A stretch of DNA of 64,000 nucleotides from Vanessa cardui. Taxonomy: Eukaryota > Arthropoda > Insecta > Lepidoptera > Nymphalidae. Under the pieces are notes generated by a model. The model worked only from the letters and a program-made list of their open reading frames with translations. It was not told where the DNA came from and searched no databases. This document shows, piece after piece, positions 21,071 through 32,478 of this stretch (positions within the stretch are counted from its first letter, which is position 1; each line of letters begins with the position of its first letter). Where the stretch lies: NCBI RefSeq assembly GCF_905220365.1, contig NC_061124.1, positions 7,070,501-7,134,500 of the forward strand. Direction: 5' to 3'. The translations under genes and the position numbers were made by a program.

Positions 21071-24000
21071 ATGGACTCCAAAGCACTCACTTCATCGATA
21101 GCCCAGTTTTCTGTGAAGTTCTGTAATGTAAGTATTATTCATATAAAATCAAAAATTTAAAAAAAAAATCTATACAGTACAAAATAAATAAATAATCTTT
21201 TTTTTTTGAAAATCATTAATATACTTAAATAGCAAGTAGGAATTACACTTCAATAGTACATTAGTCATATATCAATTATAATTTTATACATAATTTTAAA
21301 TGTTTTTATTGTAAATTAATTATAGTATGTATTTCAGGAACTAGATAAGACTACTAGTGTGGTATCCTCACCTCTGTCAGCCGAGTTTGTGTTAGCTCTA
21401 TTGACTTTGGGAACAAGTGAACCTGCTCACTCTGAATTACTGACATCTCTTGGTATTCCCGGAGATGACGATGTAAGTACTATTTGTATTATATATAACT
21501 TATCACCCTACAATCTTACATCCAGAAAATCCATATTAAACTTGAATAATTTTATTAAAAAAAATATGGCTATATTTTGATCGAATACCCATATACGGAA
21601 ACATAAATTGTGTTCATCATTAATTTGTAACTTTATTATTCCTCAATTTTAAATTGCTTGTTCTAGATCCGTTCTTCATTTTCTTCAGTATCAGAAAAAT
21701 TGAAATCTATTAAAGGTGTCACCCTCAATATTGCGAATAAAGTCTACATAAAAGATGGTGATTATGATTTGGATGAGAAATTGAAGGCAGATGCTATCAA
21801 GGTATTTGATGCTGCTCTCGAAAAAGTGGACTTCAGTAATGGTGCGGCCGCCGCTGATCTTATCAACAAATGGGTGAGTGTCATATACATAGCTCATTAC
21901 AATCACAACAGTTTGCCCAAACAAATAACTTCAATAATTAATTGATATGATATTATTGGTCGAGTTCTTGAATCATATTTGTTACTAGAAATTTGTTATC
22001 AGAACTTTTGCACTAATATTAAAGTGGATTTAAATAGTTAGAAATAGTGCTATTTCATAAATAGATATATACTAGAATTATTTATAGTGCATATGATATA
22101 GCAGAGCATTTAGCAAATCATGGAATAAGTAGATATATTATCTTTATCATTATTCTGAAATGTAATGTTGAAACATGGAGGTATTCTTATTAATTTCAAT
22201 GAAATCTTTAATATGATGCATTACTGATTATTATTTAAGATCGAAGTTTCAAATGTGTGCTTTTGGAGTGATTAATCTTTCATAGTGCGTACTTCTAAAT
22301 TTTAGCGACAAAATCTGTTATTGTAGTAACATATGAATCTTCTCAGGTCCTATGTTTAATTAGCATGCAATCAATAAGTTGTCATGTGAATAAATTATTT
22401 TTACTTGTATCAAATTATTATATTCATATGTGGTTTGGCCACTGTCGTTATGGCTGGTCAAGATTGAAAAGGATTGCAATGACTTAAATCAATTAGTTGG
22501 ACATAACCATTAACAACAATTATAATAGGATATTGAAATGAATGAAAATAATTGTAAATTTACATAAATTATCGATTTATATTATTATGTTATTACATAT
22601 ATTATATTTATTTAAATAATATTCATTAATTAACAGGTTGAGAAACAGACAAATGAAAAAATAAAGGAACTCCTTTCAGCAGACAGCCTCGGTGAAGACA
22701 CAAGACTTGTGCTCTTAAACGCTATCTACTTTAAGGTAAATTATGAAAATATTATATACCTAAAGTATTCGCAAATATTTTTTTAACTTCTACATGTTGA
22801 ACACATATTTATTCATCAAATGTATATAATAGTGTTTACATATAGCAAAGAATTGTTTATATTTATTCTGTGGTTTTTTACTTCAGTTTAGTAGCTAACT
22901 TGATATATTATATAGAGAATATAATTTAAAAAAAAAAGTTGTACTGTGGTCAAAATATAGTCATTGAAAATTTGAAGAGGATATAATTATGAGTGTCTAG
23001 CATTTCTAGTGTTAACAATTGTTTTTTCAATTTTTTTTCTGTTAAGACTAATGCACTTTAAACGCTTCTTAAAAGTTACCTTGTAAATCTGTTGTGGTCT
23101 TTTTTTGTCGATAATTCTCGAAATTAAAAATAAAATGAGATTTGTTTACTTTTTTGATAATTGAGTAAAGGTCAAAGTCAAACATTCTCTCAACATATAG
23201 ATAAGAGGATTAACATAAAATTATTACTTAATCCGTCTAGAAACATTTAAAAATCAATACTAATTATACATACATACATAAGTTTGTGAGTTATAGTCCG
23301 AAATTCCAAGAGAAATTAGCTATTAATCTGAGGCTAAAATATGGTTTACGAGCGCAAAAGTAACATTAAATTGTCGCCGAAATTTAACGCAAATAAAAAG
23401 TATACAAATTGAAGGAAATTGAGATAGACTCTTAATATGCGACAAGCATGTGTAACGTCATTTTTCATGATTTCAAACTTAAAATTGCGTTTGGTCGGTG
23501 ATTCAACGCGAAATACCAAGAAAATTTTGATTTTACTTAAGGATTAGGTAACGTAAATAAATATTTGCCAACTTAAACAGATGTTCATAAGCAAATACCG
23601 TGTGCAATAAATATGAATGGTATGTGTAAATAAAGGTAGATATGATTTCTAAAAATAATCGATGGTTTTTGTAGGGAACCTGGAAGAAGCAGTTCGACCC
23701 AGCTAACACCATCGACCAACCGTTCCACGTCGATGATAAGACTACAGTAGATGTTCCTATGATGTATAAGGAAGATGACTACTTCTACGGGGAGAGCTCT
23801 GAACTGAACGCTCAGGTAACATTACCTTCTTTTAATCTTTTAGTTACCCAGTTTCGTGGTATGCCTAATGTGACCAGGCGTCCCTTTTTGAGCGGGACAG
23901 TCCCTTTTTAAGATTACGAGTTCCGGTGTCCATGAGATGAACTCTGGGACAGGAAATTGTCCCGTTTTCTGAAACCGCCTGAAAATATGCGTAGCCGAGG

Positions 24001-27000
24001 ATCTCAGTCGAACGCGAGCGGTGTGTGAGTGTGGTATACCGTATACCTCTAATAATTTGTAACTTTTGACCTAACTGATATATTCTTAATGAATGACTTT
24101 AAAAAAAAGGATTTCATTTCTTGGCTACCTTTAAATTGACAGAAATAAATCAGTGTCCCGTTTTGAGTCAAAAAATAAATGATTACGTTAGGTATGCCCT
24201 ACGTATCACCATAATATGTACAAGTCAAGTCACTCTTTCGCTTGGTGACTTTATCCTTGATTTGTTTTATCTTGCTACTTGAGACAAATCCTATGTTCAA
24301 TCTATTCCATTGCAATTTATTGGGTATTTCTGGCAAGAAATTCTTGCGTATAGTACGTAATTTCGGTAGTCATGTTCTTGACCATGAACTCTCAGATCAT
24401 ATGAAAATAGCTTGCTATTCAATGGGATCCACCTGTGTATGAAGTATGTGCCCTTGTTTTAACTTCGCCTGTAAACCTAGGCCTAGTCTGTCTAGTCTAG
24501 ACTGTCTAGTCTTCTCTGAGTAAGGCCGCCGTGCCGCCTTTTACCTTATTTTACCGCTTTACCTTATCAGACCATTTCCTCTGACCCAGACAACCAAGCA
24601 AATACTGTCCTTTAGCAGTAATGCCGCCCATTGGTGACATCAGTGATTCTGTTTAATTTAGTTTTACTAGAATTGTTTTTTGTTTTTCACTATGAAATAT
24701 GATATTGTAGCCTACGGTTATTGCGATAATTTTTATCTTTGTCATGTAATAGGCTAGTTAAGTTCCAATAAATGAAAATAAATTACAACAATGATCATTT
24801 CGTGTAAAAAATTTGTAAAGCTTTAAGCTTTACAAATTTTTCGCTAGTTTTTGAAATGTACAAAGTCAGATTTGCTAATGTGACTAAATACTGAACGCTC
24901 ATTGGTCGTCTGTTACGTCATCGACTAAAATTGACCAATGAACGTTCAGAAAAAAGTAAAATTAGCTAATCGCCACAGCTATAGTAAGTGTTTAAAAATA
25001 TGAACAAGCCTAAAAATACTATTGAAAGTATAAACACAGAGTGGTCTGGAATTCATCCAATTGCACCTACATTAGATTAATGTTTGCTTATTTCTAATAA
25101 AATAAACAGAAGATGAATTAATAATAATGATAACATGTATGAGCTGATTGAAACCCAAATACACGGCTATTTAACACATGAATTTTACCAAAGATTACGG
25201 TATCAAATTCAATTTTAGTAACTAATATGAGACAACATCACATACATTACTCAGATCTCATTGTGAGTAGTAACGACGGTACCACAAACACCCAAACCCA
25301 AGACAACATAGAAAACTGATGGTAATATACATCGACTCGGCCAGGAATCGAACCCGGGACCTCAGAGTGGCGTATCCATGAAAACCGGTGTACACACCAC
25401 TCGACCATGGAGGTCGTCAACTAATAACAGTAATGATACGTTCCCGAATCTATTCCGATCCAATTTAAATTTATTCCTTATTTCTTCTTATTCCATATTC
25501 CTTCTCACTTATTTATTGCCCACAAAAATGAGGACCAATTCTGGTTATTATAACGGTTACAGTGTAATACCGCGGTAGAGTTGATTCCAAACGGTTCCCA
25601 AGGGTGGTTGTCGAATGCTTAATTTTTCTTACGGTGCCAATGTCCATTGTGGTGACCACTTACCATCATGTGGCCCATTTGACAGTTAGTCTATAAAAAG
25701 GGATCATATTTTCGATAAATATGGTATAAATATAATATTAAAATTTAATTCCCAGCTTCTCCAAATACCCTACGTGGGCGATGAGGCCAGCATGCTCATA
25801 ATCCTCCCGAACGACATCACGGGCCTCGACTCCGTGATGACGAAGCTCGCCGGCGGCTTCGACTTGCTCGCCGAAATGGACAAGATGTTCAAGACCAAAG
25901 TGCAAGTCACCATACCTAAATTCAAGATTGAAACAGAAATCGATCTAGCAACTCTTCTGCCCAAGGTAAGCTATTTTTATACTTAAAAAGGTAAACATGT
26001 AGGATGCTTTCCGAAACGGTAGCTGAATTTAAATATTCAAAAATGCTTTCTTGTAAAGTTTACTTGAATGACGTAAAAATTTAACAGGACTGTTTTGGTT
26101 TTTTTTTTATTATTTAATTTACAACATCCACAGGGTCGCAGATGCCCGTGCCTTTTTTACATTTTATATAAACATTTTGGCGTTTTATATTTTATATTTT
26201 TTTACTAAACATCAGCAGATCTTTGTACTATTTTGTTAAGTCTATCAATAAAAGATTGCCATCGATACAAATACAAATAATAACGTTTCTAAGGAAGGTT
26301 AATGTCAGTGAGGGGGCTGGCTGTCAGACTGTAAAATCCTTGTCGAAACAATGACGTGATATGGTCATATATTATAGTCTTGCTTACGTATTAATATCCA
26401 TAAATAGCTTTCTGATACAGAAAAATTCTTATAAAAAATTCTTGACTTATCACAATCAATGTGATAATGAAATTATAATTAAAAAGGTATGTTTCAATGT
26501 TCCAAACATATGGATGATTAGATAATCTTGTATGATTAATGACATTTTTATTGTTATCAGTTCATAAAATGTATTTTAAATAGCCTTGTGAAATACATAC
26601 ATATATTGTTTTATATAGATGATAAATTATTTAAAAAGACCAATTTGTAGTTTTTAGTATCGTTTAATAAATCCTGTAGCTTATTTTGGATTTGTATGTA
26701 TAACATAAAAACCGTTGCGTTGCTGACGGTACATATATATTCAGTGATGGGACTGCAATTCAAATGTCATGGAGTACCATAGTTTTATTAGAAAATAGTA
26801 ATCTATAGATGATAAAAAACTAACAAAATGTTGTATTATTTCAGCTCGGTATCAAAGCTATCTTCGACTGTCAAAATTCTGGTATCACGAAGGTTCTAAA
26901 CAAACCTGAACAGCTGTACGTGTCCAAGGCCGTCCAAAAAGCCTTCATCGAAGTCAACGAGGAGGGCGCTGAGGCCGCAGCCGCTACGGGTATGACTTTA

Positions 27001-29880
27001 ATATTTGTTTATGGGAAACACCTCATACCCAATTATGTAGATATAAAAATAATCATTATCACCTTTATAGTTACGGTACAAATGGACTTATTTTATAAGT
27101 TGTGTAAATATTCGAAATATTTTATATTTTTTAAATGGTATTTGAAAGTTACATGGGTTAAACTCATACGTAAAGACTATTCATATTTCTGAAACCTGAA
27201 GTGGGAGGCAGGCATTGCTTTGTTGGTTTAGTTACGGTCGTACTAACAATTTATAAATTCTGATATTAAAAATAAATAACAGTACATTCCCTTGGCTAAC
27301 AAATGTTACTTTTGTGCAATTGAAAGATAAATTGTTTTACTATTATAAAATACTAATTATTTGCGATACATTAATCCACACCTACGTATTTTAAAATAAA
27401 ATGGCTTGTGTTATTTATTGTTAAATGTGCTTGGGCTGCTTCTGTGGTAAAAATCGATTCAACTAAATTGTTTAATGATACTTCAAATAAAAAAAAATAT
27501 ATCAAGTTGATGTGCTCTTATTATACAGCTGTCCCGTGAATGTTGTTATTCCGTTCTTTGCGACGGGCTGATCATTAATACGTTTTTTGTGTAAATTTAA
27601 GAGCATCCTCATACACCATATCAAATACTAACAAACTCTCGTTCATAGTAGTTTAATTAGGAGAAGGGTTCTTTTTATAACAATGTAAAGTCATATCATA
27701 TCATCCGGGTCCACGTTCCATACGCTATACTATATTACTAAAAATCGGTTTCGGCTGCGGGCGCGGCGTGTGTGGTCGTGTGTTGGGGAATGTATACGTT
27801 GGGTTGCCGGGCGGCAGCGAGCTCGGTGCGCGCGAAGCGCTCGCTGCGGCCGAGCGCCAGCGTGCGGGCGGACCGGCCGGCGCTGTGGTGCGTACTGGCG
27901 CGCGGCGCCGTGCTGGCGGCGCTCGTGCCGCGCCCCGCGCCGCGCCCCGCCCCCCGCGCTGAGCTGTAGCGAGCTGCGTGTGGTGCAGGCATGGTGATGA
28001 TGCTGCGCTGCGCGCGCCCGCCCGCGCCGCGCTTCGTCGCCGACCGCCCCTTCGTGTTCGCGCTGCTGCAGGCGCGCACGCAGCTGTTCACGGGCGCGTA
28101 CCGCGGCCTCTAGAGGCCGGCGCCGCCTCCGCCTCTTCGTTGGCCGCCAGAGCGCATCGCATGCGACCGCGTCGATGTTGCACAATTGTAAAAAAAATTT
28201 AGACGAGGCAACCGCGGGATTTTTGTTTCATTATTCATTTTATTTCATTTTTTTTTAAAACTATTTAAACTAGTAGTCACCCGCGGTCTACTTACGTTTA
28301 AATTTTTATATGTATGTAGCTTATCGACATCAATAATGATTCTTATTATTGTTAATTCGTATTTGCAAACTGATGAATATATTCTTGTACTTATTTCATT
28401 GTAAAATTGTAAGTGTCTCTATGTGTCTGTGCCAGATTTGCTTGTCGCTTTCAAATGCCATGTAACGTCCTCCTCGTATTTGGATCCTCTTTGGGACGAA
28501 GATATCACTCGTTCGTGATCGAGGTGTTTGTATTGCAGCGATGGGCATCATGTTATGTTCCGCGATCATAGGCGAGGACCCCGTGCCGAGCTTCGTAGCG
28601 GACCATCCCTTCCTGGCCGCTATCGTATCAAACAACACTATCTATTTCATGGCAGCGAACCGCGGAAAGTAACACGTGACAATTCAACGATTTATTTCTA
28701 GCACACAGATGACAAAACAGTTACACTATATTCATACTTTAAATGCCAAAGGCTGATATATTTTTGGTGTGTCCTTTTTATTAACCAATCTAATTTATTA
28801 TTGTATTCAAATCAGTTAATTCCAACAAAAGTCGAATTTCGATTGTTTTAACTGATTTTATTTTTTTGATCGTAGTTACGTTACGTTATGGAAATTATGT
28901 TCAAATGATTTATTACTCTTTACATTCGTATTTAATACCAGTTGAGCTTTTGTAAGATTTATTTTAAATATATTTAATATAGGTACAAAGTGCACTTAAA
29001 TGTAATAACTCAGTATTGTTGTCGAGATATTGTTTAGAGTCTGTATTTTTATTTATGTTAATATATATAATATTAAGTAATTATTCAGTTTTTTTTTATT
29101 TTGTTTCCCTTGATTGATTGAATTCTTTTGAGTCCATTAAAACACTAACATTGCAAAAGGATACATCTGTGCCTTTATATTTTTTTATAAATGGTCATTC
29201 CTCGAAAAAACTCAGCGGAAACATTACTTTTTTTGATATTTGTTTATTTACAATATACATTTTAAAAAGAAAAAAATCACTTTCATTTTTCTAAATAAAC
29301 GCCAAAGAAATAAAATATTCAATGTTTACCCTATTCAATATATTATATTCAACATTATTGAATGTTGTGAAACGGAAATTCCAAAAATACTCTTTAATTT
29401 ATTTAAAGATAAAACAAGCTTAATATTAGTTTTTAAATATTATTAAAATTTTATAATGGTAAACCTTTATTTGTATACGAACTTTTCAGACAAATTGTAT
29501 AGATCTTTTCACTTACGCTCGCCCGTCCATTTTGAATTATTATTCATGTGCAATAGTACGAGTGACGTTTATGCTTACAATATGCCTTGGTGTGAGTGAG
29601 AGCAATAAGAGTAAAATTGCTTGTCGGTCAGCGGATTCTGCTAACCACTAAAATCATCACCTAAAAGGTTAACATTGCTATCGTCTGTATATATGCTATT
29701 TAATGTTATTATAAGGATGCTTAATCCCATTTTCGTTAGTGATGTAGAAGAAGCGTGAAATTCATTTGATATGACGACTTAGAGTAAGCACAACAAATAA
29801 ATTATCTGTGTATTTAATATCCATTTAATTTTAATGAATAGATAACGATGCTGCCTCTTTTAACAGTTATGCGACACACA

Positions 29881-29924
<44 letters not shown>

Positions 29925-30117
29925 TGTAGACACTATAGAAATTATGTTTAAGATATGATTTCTGCACATAATTTTCTTTTCAGTGTTCCAGGGGGAGATG
30001 TTGTCAGCAGATGATGAAGAGATAGAATTTAGAGCAAATCATATGTTTATGTGTTTAATTTTCTGTAAGAAAACACTTTGTTTCTGGACTGTATACAGAG
30101 TTCCAAATTTGAATTAG
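21015..30117 (+). CDS. Serpin with alternative reactive-loop exons (serpin-1-like)
   Basis: Serpins trap serine proteases through an exposed reactive-centre loop; in moths such proteins control haemolymph melanisation and Toll proteases. Shared exons are 21071-21127 (or from 21015), 21338-21472, 21667-21873, 22637-22735, 23675-23815, 25756-25965 and 26845-26989. All but the last are in phase 0, and the last ends in phase 1. Landmarks are SPLSAEFVLALLTLGTSEPA, LLNAIYFKGTWKKQF, DVPMMYKEDDYF, LLQIPYVGDEASMLIILP and the inhibitory hinge EVNEEGAEAAAAT. The shared part stops at hinge position P8, and several terminal exons supply the rest. With a terminal exon the product is about 375-395 residues, normal for a serpin. 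It resembles Manduca serpin-1 in design. Confidence 0.93.
23860..24200. repeat. Probable interspersed repeat in a serpin intron
   Basis: The segment contains repeated GTCCC(T/G)TTTT and GGGACA words in both orientations (GACCAGGCGTCCCTTTTT, CTGGGACAGGAAATTGTCCC, GTGTCCCGTTTTGAGTC). Such words occur in decayed DNA-transposon-like repeats of insects. I cannot name the family. Confidence 0.35.
24807..24949. repeat. Two adjacent palindromes
   Basis: The first is a perfect palindrome with a 1-nt centre (arms 24807-24823 and 24825-24841, core TTTGTAAAGCTT). Fifty bases later comes an imperfect one with arms 24891-24907 (CTGAACGCTCATTGGTC) and 24933-24949, one mismatch in 17. Both lie in the intron between serpin exons 5 and 6 and may be ends of a small foldback element. 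Confidence 0.85.
25228..25418 (-). mobile_element. tRNA-derived SINE with 8-bp target-site duplication
   Basis: On the minus strand the 5' end reads like a tRNA gene, with an A-box-like TGGTCGAGTGGTGTG and a B-box-like GGGTTCGATTCC, then a body found in many lepidopteran genomes. AACTAATA repeats exactly on both sides (25220-25227 and 25419-25426). The element sits inside a serpin intron, antisense to the gene. Confidence 0.88.
25635..25695. repeat. Fragment of a lepidopteran interspersed repeat
   Basis: GTGGTGACCACTTACCATCA and TGTGGCCCATTTG match a phrase common in lepidopteran intergenic repeats. No borders or target duplication are visible, so this is a truncated relic. Confidence 0.55.
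27818..27969 (+). CDS. Serpin alternative terminal exon A
   Basis: After a GGCAG acceptor this GC-rich exon continues the hinge in the right phase (G|CG gives Ala) with SSVRAKRSLRPSASVRADRP and then ALWCVLARGAVLAAL, ending at TAG 27967-27969. VRADRPALW lines up with the serpin signature F-x-A-D-H-P-F, with Phe replaced by Ala. Counting from the hinge, P1-P1' falls near AK|RS, suggesting a basic P1. The acceptor has a poor pyrimidine tract and the tail is Pro/Arg-rich, so this cassette may be decayed. Confidence 0.5.
27989..28113 (+). CDS. Serpin alternative terminal exon B
   Basis: The acceptor GGTGCAG sits only 19 nt beyond the stop of exon A. The exon (G|GC gives Gly) encodes GMVMMLRCARPPAPRFVADR, then PFVFALLQARTQLFTGAYRG and TAG. 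FVADRPFVF and LFTG are textbook serpin C-terminal elements. The loop predicts P1 Arg followed by Cys (MMLR|C), the type expected to target trypsin-like clip proteases. The region is about three-quarters G+C. Confidence 0.75.
28539..28672 (+). CDS. Serpin alternative terminal exon C
   Basis: The acceptor TATTGCAG opens an exon that joins the hinge in phase (G|CG gives Ala). It encodes MGIMLCSAIIGEDPVPSFVA, then DHPFLAAIVSNNTIYFMAAN and RGK, with stop TAA at 28670-28672. FVADHPFL is the canonical serpin signature. By spacing from the hinge the scissile bond would be about Cys-Ser, a small or polar P1 unlike that of exon B. Confidence 0.85.
29883..29920. repeat. (TA)n microsatellite
   Basis: About 19 uninterrupted TA dinucleotides end 60 nt before the acceptor of serpin terminal exon D. 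Length variation here could alter spacing of the branch-point region. Confidence 0.95.
29984..30117 (+). CDS. Serpin alternative terminal exon D
   Basis: A strong acceptor (TTTTCTTTTCAG) opens a phase-correct exon, VFQGEMLSADDEEIEFRANH and then MFMCLIFCKKTLCFWTVYRV, ending NLN and TAG at 30115-30117. EFRANHMFM aligns with the FxADHPF signature, with Asp to Asn and Pro to Met changes. The predicted P1-P1' is Leu-Ser, which would suit chymotrypsin- or elastase-like targets. AATAAA follows at 30351-30356. It lies directly after a long TA microsatellite. Confidence 0.75.
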
Positions 30118-31254
30118 GTGTGACATTTCTTTGGATAAAGTTTCAAAATAAGTTTTCTAAGCTGAAAGTTAATTATCTAATGCCTTACTCAAAAGTTCAT
30201 ACTCAATAGTCATATAACCATTGAACATAAAACTCTTTTTTGTTTTCCAAAATGTATAAATCATAATAATGTCTGTCATATTTTTTTAATATTAATCCTC
30301 TAACAATCTGACAATGACTAAAGTTTGTGAAGACGTTATTTATAGTTTATAATAAACGGTTATTAATAATATATAATTAATTATTTGCTAAATGGAGTTC
30401 TAACTTTTATATAAAATGGTATAATCGTATAATATAATCGTAGTTTTTTTTATTACCTATAAACGAGCTCAACATCTTTTTTTAATGAGACGTTATTCTC
30501 TTATTAAAACAATCAATTACAAATTTCTTTCAGTAGCATTATCAAAATCAAGGGAAGAATTTAAGGATTAATAATTACAAAAAATACCTATTTTGAAAAA
30601 CCTGAAAACATCTTAAATATTTTCAATTATTCTCATGGTTTTTAAATTGGTCATCTACGCATAACAGAAAAATTAAATCTATATTAATTGTATGATTTTT
30701 GATATAAGGAATTTTACAACACACACATAGACATAATATTATATAATATTTGGCTGAATACGTAATGCCTTTAGTTGAGACATTTGATAAGAAAATGGAA
30801 AATTATCCACATTTAAGCAAATGGATACGGTTGTATAAAGTTATGATATAACTTAGTGATTGTATACCTACTCTTTGGTCTCTACTTAAATTAATATAGT
30901 CTGTGGTCTCTGTTAAGTTTCATTTTTGAGCGATGTCGTGGGAATAGTACATACTTTTTAGTTTAATATTAAATGATCAGGTATGATGATAAGGAAAGAA
31001 GTTTCTTCATATGAATAGCCAATTTAAGATATTGTAAACAAAGGTAATGTAAGTAAAATATTTTTTTTTATACAATTGTTTGTTCAATAAAACATTTCTA
31101 TTCAACTTGGGCCGTTGACGAATTTAAGGTTACTTTTAAAATAAATGTTTTAAATGCTTTCCAATGAACGGTAGTATATAAATTTTGCTAATTTTCAAAA
31201 TTCAGGCTGCTATTGAAAATTTATTTTCATGACCTATAGAACTCCAAATTTTAT

Positions 31255-31312
31255 TGGCTCGACGAGGGATTTCAACTCAGAACCTCGAGAATCTGGCCAC
31301 TAAACCAGCGAG
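31255..31312 (-). repeat. tRNA-like SINE relic
   Basis: Minus-strand sequence contains TGGTTTAGTGGCCAG (A-box-like) and GAGTTGAAATCCC (B-box-like) at tRNA-like spacing. No cloverleaf with an intact acceptor stem could be drawn, so a SINE head is more likely than a functional tRNA. Confidence 0.5.
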
Positions 31313-31672
31313 TTACTTATGTCAATAATATTATCATTTATCATGTAAATTATGTAGGTTTATGTTTATAAACATTTATTCTCAAAAAAGACAATAAGTC
31401 GCTAACATGAGACACATACTGCGTATTTTTTATTAAAGATAAGAATTATTTTCATTCAGCAATAATTACGTTTTCTTCATGGTCATATCTCCATTAACGC
31501 ACCTAGTAGTGAGACGGTAATGGTTTTCGTTTTTTAAATTATTTTTGGTATTTCCTTTACATGTAAAGGTATATATTAGAATCGTAAATATATAACAAAA
31601 TATTGAAGTAAACATTGTTAAATTATGAATGATTATATTAATATAGATTAGTATGTAATAGAGACGCTAACA

Positions 31673-31996
31673 ACAACAACAACAGCCTGTAAATTCCCAC
31701 TGCTGGGCTAAAGGCATACTCTCCCTTTGAGAAGAAGGTTTGGAACATATTCCACCACGCTGTTCTAATGCGGGTTTTTTTGTATTCCACACATGTATTC
31801 CACACATGTGGCAGAATTTCTATGAAATTTGTCACATTCAGGTTTCCTCACGATGTTTTCCTTCACCGCTGAGCACGAGATTAATTATAAAGACAAATTA
31901 AGCACATGAATCACCGTTGCTTGCCTGGATTTGAACCTGCAATCATCGGTTAAGATGCACACGCTCTAACCACTGGGCCGTCTCGACTCACGCTAT
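31673..31996 (-). mobile_element. tRNA-derived SINE, near full length, with 10-bp target duplication
   Basis: The minus-strand head is tRNA-like (TGGTTAGAGCGTGTGCATC, later a B-box-like GGTTCAAATCC). The body contains TGTGCTTAATTTGTC and the characteristic tail GCCCAGCAGTGGGAATTTAC followed by (GTT)n. GACGCTAACA repeats on both sides (31663-31672 and 31997-32006). An internal ATTCCACACATGT is duplicated in tandem near 31790. Confidence 0.9.
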
Positions 31997-32320
31997 GACG
32001 CTAACATAGCTAAAATAAAAATAAACGATTCAGTATATAATACTACTATGAGTTAAACTGATTCTGGACTTAATAGTGAGCTCGCTTGCCCGATAAGGTC
32101 AAGTTCTGGTAACTTGACCTTATCGACTGTCAAAATATTATTTTATTAAAATATGTTGTGTTGTTGTATTATTCTATTAAATTCTACACATACACACCAA
32201 CACAAGATCAAGATTATATTATCGGACACTAAAAAGGAGAATGGACACCAGAAAGAATGTGTGGCGCGAAAAGTTCAAGCTTCAGAAGCTTCTCAAAAGT
32301 AAAGCAGTACTTAAGTGCAG

Positions 32321-32478
32321 TCAGAGTAAGAAAACTTTTGTTAGTTTTCAAATTAATTCCTTTAACAAGTTTTAAACTCTTAGCACCTTTTGAATTTAAA
32401 CATCAAATCATTGCGACGCAATATGTCATACTCGATCAGTACAGCAGATTATCGGCCATACTGAGCACACGAAAATAG
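32321..32478 (+). CDS. Possible fifth, degenerate serpin terminal exon
   Basis: A GTGCAG acceptor opens a frame in the same phase as the other cassettes. It runs 51 codons to TAG at 32476-32478 and includes LLAPFEFKHQIIATQYVILD and SRLSAILSTRK. PFEFK is at the place where other cassettes have the EF(K/R)ADH signature, but ADHPF is not preserved and the exon is longer than its relatives. It may be a dead copy or chance. Confidence 0.3.

Noticed and set aside
25328..25422. Functional tRNA gene on the minus strand
   Set aside because: A- and B-box-like words are present, but the continuing repeat body and 8-bp target duplication identify a SINE.
27730..28185. Minus-strand open frames of 117-151 codons
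   Set aside because: They are Arg/Ala/His-rich shadows of the GC-rich serpin cassettes on the plus strand and resemble no protein.
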